Source: Anoplolepis gracilipes
Lineage: Eukaryota; Arthropoda; Insecta; Hymenoptera; Formicidae
Assembly: GCF_047496725.1 (NCBI RefSeq)
Contig: NC_132971.1
Location: 9,321,001-9,385,000 of the forward strand
DNA: 64,000 nucleotides
Direction: 5' to 3'
Each line of letters starts with the position of its first letter. The first letter of the stretch is position 1. The notes under the pieces were generated by a model, which saw only the letters and a list, made by a program, of their open reading frames with translations, had not been told where the DNA came from and did no database searches. The position numbers and the translations under genes are program-made. Positions 59,028 to 64,000 of the stretch are shown piece after piece.

Positions 59028-60131
59028 TTATTTAAATAGAATAATATCTCAGATTTTTATTACAGTAAATATGAGAATAAAATAAAGAAAATAAATAATT
59101 GATAAAATTTGACTAATTCTGATGAATGGGTATTCGATTACTTGGGCACCAGCTCAAGTAAGAAGGATAAATGTATTTAAAAAAATTCAGTATAATAATT
59201 GATTAATAGGATAAATTATTAATGAATTGAATTTAGGGGTTAGAAGAGGGAGGGTATATAGGATTAAAATTGATATTAATAAGGCAATTACACCCCCTAG
59301 TTTATTAGGAATTGATCGAAGAATAGCATAAGCAAAGAGAAAATATCATTCAGGTTGAATATGAATAGGGGTAACCATAGGATTTGCGGGGAGAAAATTG
59401 TCAGGATCACTAAACATATATGGATATTCTAAATTAATGATTCAAAAAATTATGATAAAAATCATAAAAGTAATATTATCTTTTATGGTGAAATAAATAT
59501 GGAATGGAATTTTATAAAGATCTCTGTTAGTCCCCAAAGGATTAGAAGACCCTGTTGAGTGAAGGAAAAATAGATGCAAAATAACTATTATTATAATTAG
59601 GAAGGGAAGAATAAAATGAAGAGAATAAAATCGATTTAGGGTTGCATTATTAATAGAGAATCCTCCTCAGATTCATTGGACAATTATATTTCCTATGTAG
59701 GGAATTGTAGAAATTAAATTAGTGATAACTGTTGCCCCTCAGAATGATATTTGGCCTCATGGTAAAACGTATCCTAAAAAAGCTGTTGCTATAGAAATTA
59801 GGAAAATTCTTACCCCAATTATTCAGGTATTGAAGAGTTTATAAGAATTATAGTATAATCCTCGTCTTATGTGAAGATATAAGCAAATAAAAAATATTGA
59901 AGCTCCATTTATATGAATATTATGTAGTAATCATCCTAATTTTACATTTTGAATGATGTGAATAATTCTATCAAAAGCATAGTTTATGTTAGGGCAATAA
60001 TGTATGGATAAAAAAAACCCCCTTAAAATTTGAATAAGTAAAAATATTCCTAGTAATGATCCAAAATTTCATCAATAAGAAATATTAATTGGTGTTGGAA
60101 GTTTAAGCAGAGAGTCATTAATAAATGTTAT
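59028..60131 (-). CDS. cytb: cytochrome b, right arm, altered N-terminus
   Basis: Mirror of 51362-52480. Eight bases are missing just after the original ATG (60136-60138), which puts that ATG out of frame. An in-frame ATA at 60131, a permitted Met start in this code, still opens 367 codons to TAA, so the gene may be usable with five residues fewer, or it may be an early pseudogene. Confidence 0.8.
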
Positions 60132-60148
60132 TATTCATAAATAAATTT

Positions 60149-60706
60149 TTAATTGATTTTACGTATGGTAAATAATTTAATAGAACAAATTTTGATAATA
60201 GTAAATAATGAAATTAATAGGTAGAATATTGAGCTAATAGTTATATTATTATATGGGTATTCATAAAGATTAATAATATTTTGAAAATTTATTTCATTAA
60301 ATTTTAAGATTATAATTGAATCATTATAATTAAATTTATTTTTAAATAAATTAGATCAAGGAAAATTGAAATATATAAATCTAATTAATAATAATCAATT
60401 TAAAATGAATAATATAAGTAAGTAAAAATTGTAATTATTAAGTTTATTTTGATCATTTGAGATTAATCTTGTAAAATAAAGAAAAATAATTAATAAGCCT
60501 CTAATTATAATTAGGAATAATATAATAGAGTAAATGTAATTAGATTGTCAAATTGAAAGATTTATGCAAATAAGTATTCTAAAAATTAAAATAGAGATAA
60601 TTATTCAAATAGGATGAATAGAATTATTATTAGTAGTTAAGAAAAATAAAATAATAAAAAATATTAAAAAAATTAAAATGGTAAAAGTAAGTAATTCTTT
60701 GTTCAT
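60149..60706 (-). CDS. nad6: NADH dehydrogenase subunit 6, right arm
   Basis: 185 codons, ATG to TAA, same length as the left copy at 50794-51351. Confidence 0.85.
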
Positions 60707-60795
60707 AAATAAGGAATTGAAAAAAAAATAGTTTAATAATTAAATTAAATAAATTGAAAATATATCAATAAAAATTAATGAAAATTTTAATTAAT

Positions 60796-60866
60796 TTCAA
60801 AAAATAGTTTAGAAAAAGAATATTAATTTTGGAGATTAATGGCATAAATAAATTTATTTTTTTGAA
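60796..60866 (+). tRNA. trnP: tRNA-Pro (TGG), right arm
   Basis: Acceptor TTCAAAA/TTTTGAA, anticodon TGG. Confidence 0.85.
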
Positions 60867-60882
60867 TTATATAATTAATATA

Positions 60883-61185
60883 ATGGATTATATAATTATT
60901 TATATTGATTTATTAATTTATATGTATATATATATAATTATTTTATTATTATTAATTTTTATATATAAATTTATATTAGTTATCTTAATAGTAATTGAAT
61001 TAATAGTATTAATTTTATCAATAATTATATTTATAATTTTTAGGATGTTTAATTTGGAAATTTTTATAATTTATTATTTAGTTTTTAGGGTATGTGAAGG
61101 AGTTTTAGGATTAACTTTATTAGTAATTATTGTTCGTTTTCATGGAAATGAATTATATTATTTATTTAATATTAATAAGTTTTAA
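60883..61185 (+). CDS. nad4L: NADH dehydrogenase subunit 4L, right arm
   Basis: 100 codons from ATG (ATA at 60871 possible). Differs from the left copy at a few residues (RMFN here against RAIN). Confidence 0.9.
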   Translation: MDYIIIYIDLLIYMYIYIIILLLLIFIYKFILVILIVIELIVLILSIIIFIIFRMFNLEIFIIYYLVFRVCEGVLGLTLLVIIVRFHGNELYYLFNINKF

Positions 61186-61247
61186 TTAAAAAATTAAAAA
61201 TTTATAATATTTATTTTATATTAAAATATTTAATAATTTATACTAAT

Positions 61248-61310
61248 TTATTATAATAAATATTTTTAATTTACAAAATTAATGTTTTAATATAAACTAT
61301 AGTATAATAA
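61248..61310 (-). tRNA. trnT: tRNA-Thr (TGT), right arm
   Basis: Minus strand, acceptor TTATTAT/ATAATAA, anticodon TGT, again between nad4L and nad4. Confidence 0.85.
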
Positions 61311-61336
61311 AATTTATTATTTATTTTTGAATTAAT

Positions 61337-62683
61337 ATGATAAAATTTTTATTTTTTTTTATATTTATAATTTTATTAATAAAAAATAAAAAAATTATAT
61401 TTTTTTATAATTCATGTTTTATTTTTAGATTTTTATTTTTATTTAAATTTATATTTAAAGATGATATTTGAATTATGGTTAGGATCTTTATAGGATTTGA
61501 TTTTTATTCATTTTTTTTATTAGTTTTAAGATTTTGGATTTTGGCTTTAATAAGGATAGTTATTCAATTGGAGGAGGGGTATAATAGATTAATTAAAATA
61601 AATTACGAGAAAAAGATGTTAATATTTGAAATTATATTATTAATTTTAATTATTTATTTTTCTTCTATAAATTTGATATTATTTTATTTAATGTTTGAAT
61701 TAAGATTAATTCCTATATTTATTGTTATTATTTATTGAGGGTTAAATTTTGAACGAACTTCAGCATCCTATTATCTTTTAATATATACAATATTTATTTC
61801 TTTACCTTTATTAATTTATTTATTTGAAATTTATAAGAATAATATAACATTTGATTTTAATTTATTGATAAAAAATATAATAATTAATATGGGGTTTTGA
61901 GATTATCTGGTTTATTTTATAGCATTTTTTATTAAATTACCAATTTTTATTTTTCATGTTTGATTACCTAAAGCTCATGTTGAAGCACCTGTTTATGGAT
62001 CAATAATTTTAGCCGCTATTTTATTAAAGTTAGGCGGGTATGGTCTATTACGCTTTATTATAATATTTATTATTCAAAGGAATAAGTATAGATATGTAAT
62101 TTTTAGAGTTGGGATTGTCGGGAGATTGTTTATTGGTATTTTATGTTTAGTTGAAATTGATATGAAGAGTTTGGTGGCTTATTCATCCGTTGTACATATG
62201 AATATAATAATATGTTCAATATTAACAATAATAAAATTAGGATTTATTAGTGCTTATATTTTAATAATTTCGCATGGTTTATGTTCATCAGGTTTATTTT
62301 TTATGGTGAATTTATATTATGAGCGGTCAGGGAGTCGATTGATTTTTTTTAATAAAGGAATATTAAATATTTTTCCATCTTTAAGAATTTGATGGTTTTT
62401 ATTATGTGTTTCTAATTTTTCTTTTCCTTTTTCTTTAAATTTTTTTAGGGAAATTTTTATAATTAGAGTTTTAATTAGCTGGGAGATATTTATTATTATT
62501 TATATAATAATGATTTGTTTTTTTAGGAGTGCTTATTCATTATATTTATATTCATATATTCAGCATGGGTTTAATTATTTTGAGGAAAAATTTTCAATAA
62601 TCTATTTAAAAGATTATATGATTATTTTGATTCATTTAATTCCTTTAATTTTAATAATCTTAAATTTAAGTTTAATGCATTAA
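61337..62683 (+). CDS. nad4: NADH dehydrogenase subunit 4, right arm
   Basis: 448 codons from ATG to TAA, same length as the left copy, with a few conservative changes (for example MVRIFIGFDF against MVRVFIGFDF). Confidence 0.93.
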
Positions 62684-62776
62684 TTTAATTTTATTATATT
62701 AGTTATTATTAATAATATTAATTTAATAAATAATTAAATGTTTATTATTTATTTTATTTTATTATAATTTTACTTA

Positions 62777-62843
62777 ATTTAAGTAGTTTAAAATAAAATA
62801 TTAATTTGTGAAATTAATGATATAGAGAAAATTTATCTTAGAT
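62777..62843 (+). tRNA. trnH: tRNA-His (GTG), right arm
   Basis: Acceptor ATTTAAG/CTTAGAT, anticodon GTG. Confidence 0.85.
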
Positions 62844-64000
62844 TATTATAAATTTATTTATTTATTCATTTTTTATAATAATTATTTTTATATTATTTTT
62901 TTTTATAAGGTTATATCTAAATTTAATGAATTTAAGATATATGATGGAGTGATTATTTTTTAATTTTAATTCAATTAATGTAGAATTTTATATTTTATTT
63001 GATTGAGTTTCATCATTATTTATTGGGGTAGTTATATTAATTTCATCAATAATCATATTATATAGAATAATTTATATGGGTGATGATATGTTTATTGATC
63101 GGTTTATTAAATTAGTAATTATATTTGTTTTATCAATAATTTTAATAATTATTAGCCCTAATTTAATTAGAATTTTATTTGGGTGGGATGGTTTAGGATT
63201 AACCTCTTATTGTTTAGTGATTTATTATCAGAATTATTTATCATATAATTCTGGTATAGTAACAGTTTTGTGCAACCGAATTGGGGATATTGGATTATTA
63301 ATAAGAATTGGATTAATATTTATATTTGGAAGTTGAGGTTTAAGTTTTATAAGGAATTCTAAGTTAATTTTAAGAATAATTGTTTTAGCAGCAGTTACAA
63401 AAAGTGCTCAAATTCCTTTTTCTGTTTGGTTACCAATAGCTATAGCAGCCCCAACCCCAGTGTCAGCTTTGGTTCATTCTTCAACTTTGGTCACTGCCGG
63501 GGTTTATTTAATAATTCGTTTTAATAAATATTTGATGAGCAGGGGTATTGAGAAAATTTTATTATATATTTCAGTTTTTACTATATTTATATCTGGGTTA
63601 ATGGCAAATTTTGAGAATGACTTAAAAAAAATTATTGCTTTGTCTACTTTAAGTCAGTTGGGGTTAATAATAATAATTTTAAGGTTAAGGTTTAATTTTT
63701 TAGCTTTTTTTCATCTTTTGACTCATGCAATTTTTAAGTCATTATTATTTATGTGTGCGGGGGTTATAATTCATTTAATGAATAATAATCAGGATATTCG
63801 GTTATGTGGTAATTTAAATGAATTTATCCCATTTACTATAATAAGATTTTATATTTCTAGATTGGCCTTAATGGGAGTTCCTTTTTTAGCCGGATTTTAT
63901 TCTAAAGATTTAATTATAGAAATTATTTATTTGAATAATATTAATATTTTTTTATTAATAATAATTACTTTGTCAATCTCTTTTACTGTATCATATTCTT
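62842..64000 (+). CDS. nad5: NADH dehydrogenase subunit 5, right arm, runs off the window
   Basis: From ATT at 62842 one open frame in mitochondrial code to the window edge (386 codons of about 555). It has the base missing from the left copy, so the GLGLTSYCL region reads normally. Motif PTPVSALVHSSTLVTAGVYL present. Confidence 0.92.

Overview
The window looks like part of an ant (Formicidae) assembly in which two kinds of DNA are fused. Positions 1 to about 26764 are nuclear, transposon-dominated DNA. Positions 26765 to 64000 are AT-rich mitochondrial DNA read with the invertebrate mitochondrial code (TGA=Trp, ATA=Met, AGA/AGG=Ser). The trnM-trnI-trnQ order before nad2 (insects ancestrally have I-Q-M) is the arrangement usual in ants. 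The species cannot be named from the sequence alone.

Nuclear part. 1-2007 holds a cysteine-rich small ORF, a frameshifted remnant of a viral-type surface glycoprotein, and a 59-residue ORF. 3047-4027 and 4792-5782 are the arms of an old inverted repeat. Into the right arm inserted a very young, structurally complete Ty3/Gypsy retroelement (5783-25979) with 5.7-kb LTRs (TG...CA ends, 4-bp target duplication acgc, LTRs nearly identical apart from one noticed 3-bp indel). Its internal part carries a tRNA-Leu-type primer site, one gag-pol ORF, a predicted env splice acceptor, an intact env-like glycoprotein homologous to the remnant at the left edge, and a polypurine tract. The LTR contains a TATA promoter and, in its transcribed part, an array of short hairpins whose outer stems change sequence but stay complementary. 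The rest of the inverted-repeat arm follows, then an older LTR fragment in opposite orientation (26020-26764).

Mitochondrial part. (a) 26765-41506: about three tandem copies of a rearranged ~5.4-kb unit (nad2 joined to truncated nad1, trnL1, rrnL, trnV, rrnS, control region, trnM, trnI, trnQ, nad2); the first copy has lost ~1.5 kb. (b) 41578-54305: one ordered stretch trnC, trnY, cox1 ... cytb, trnS2, nad1, trnL1, part of rrnL, with mostly intact genes. (c) 54306-64000: an inverted second copy running trnQ, trnI, control region, rrnS, rrnL, nad1 ... nad5, so (b) and (c) form a palindrome with arms of about 6.8 kb inside the window. The nad1 of the tandem array differs from the nad1 of the palindrome by mostly transitions, so two mitochondrial lineages, or mtDNA plus a nuclear copy, are joined here. 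No complete nad2 and no trnW are present. Assembly chimerism or a nuclear mitochondrial insertion (NUMT) are the main explanations; the sequence alone cannot decide.

The most novel material is in the retroelement: covarying hairpins in the LTR, a triplicated LTR/primer-site junction, a macrodomain-like module between RNase H and integrase, and the captured glycoprotein.
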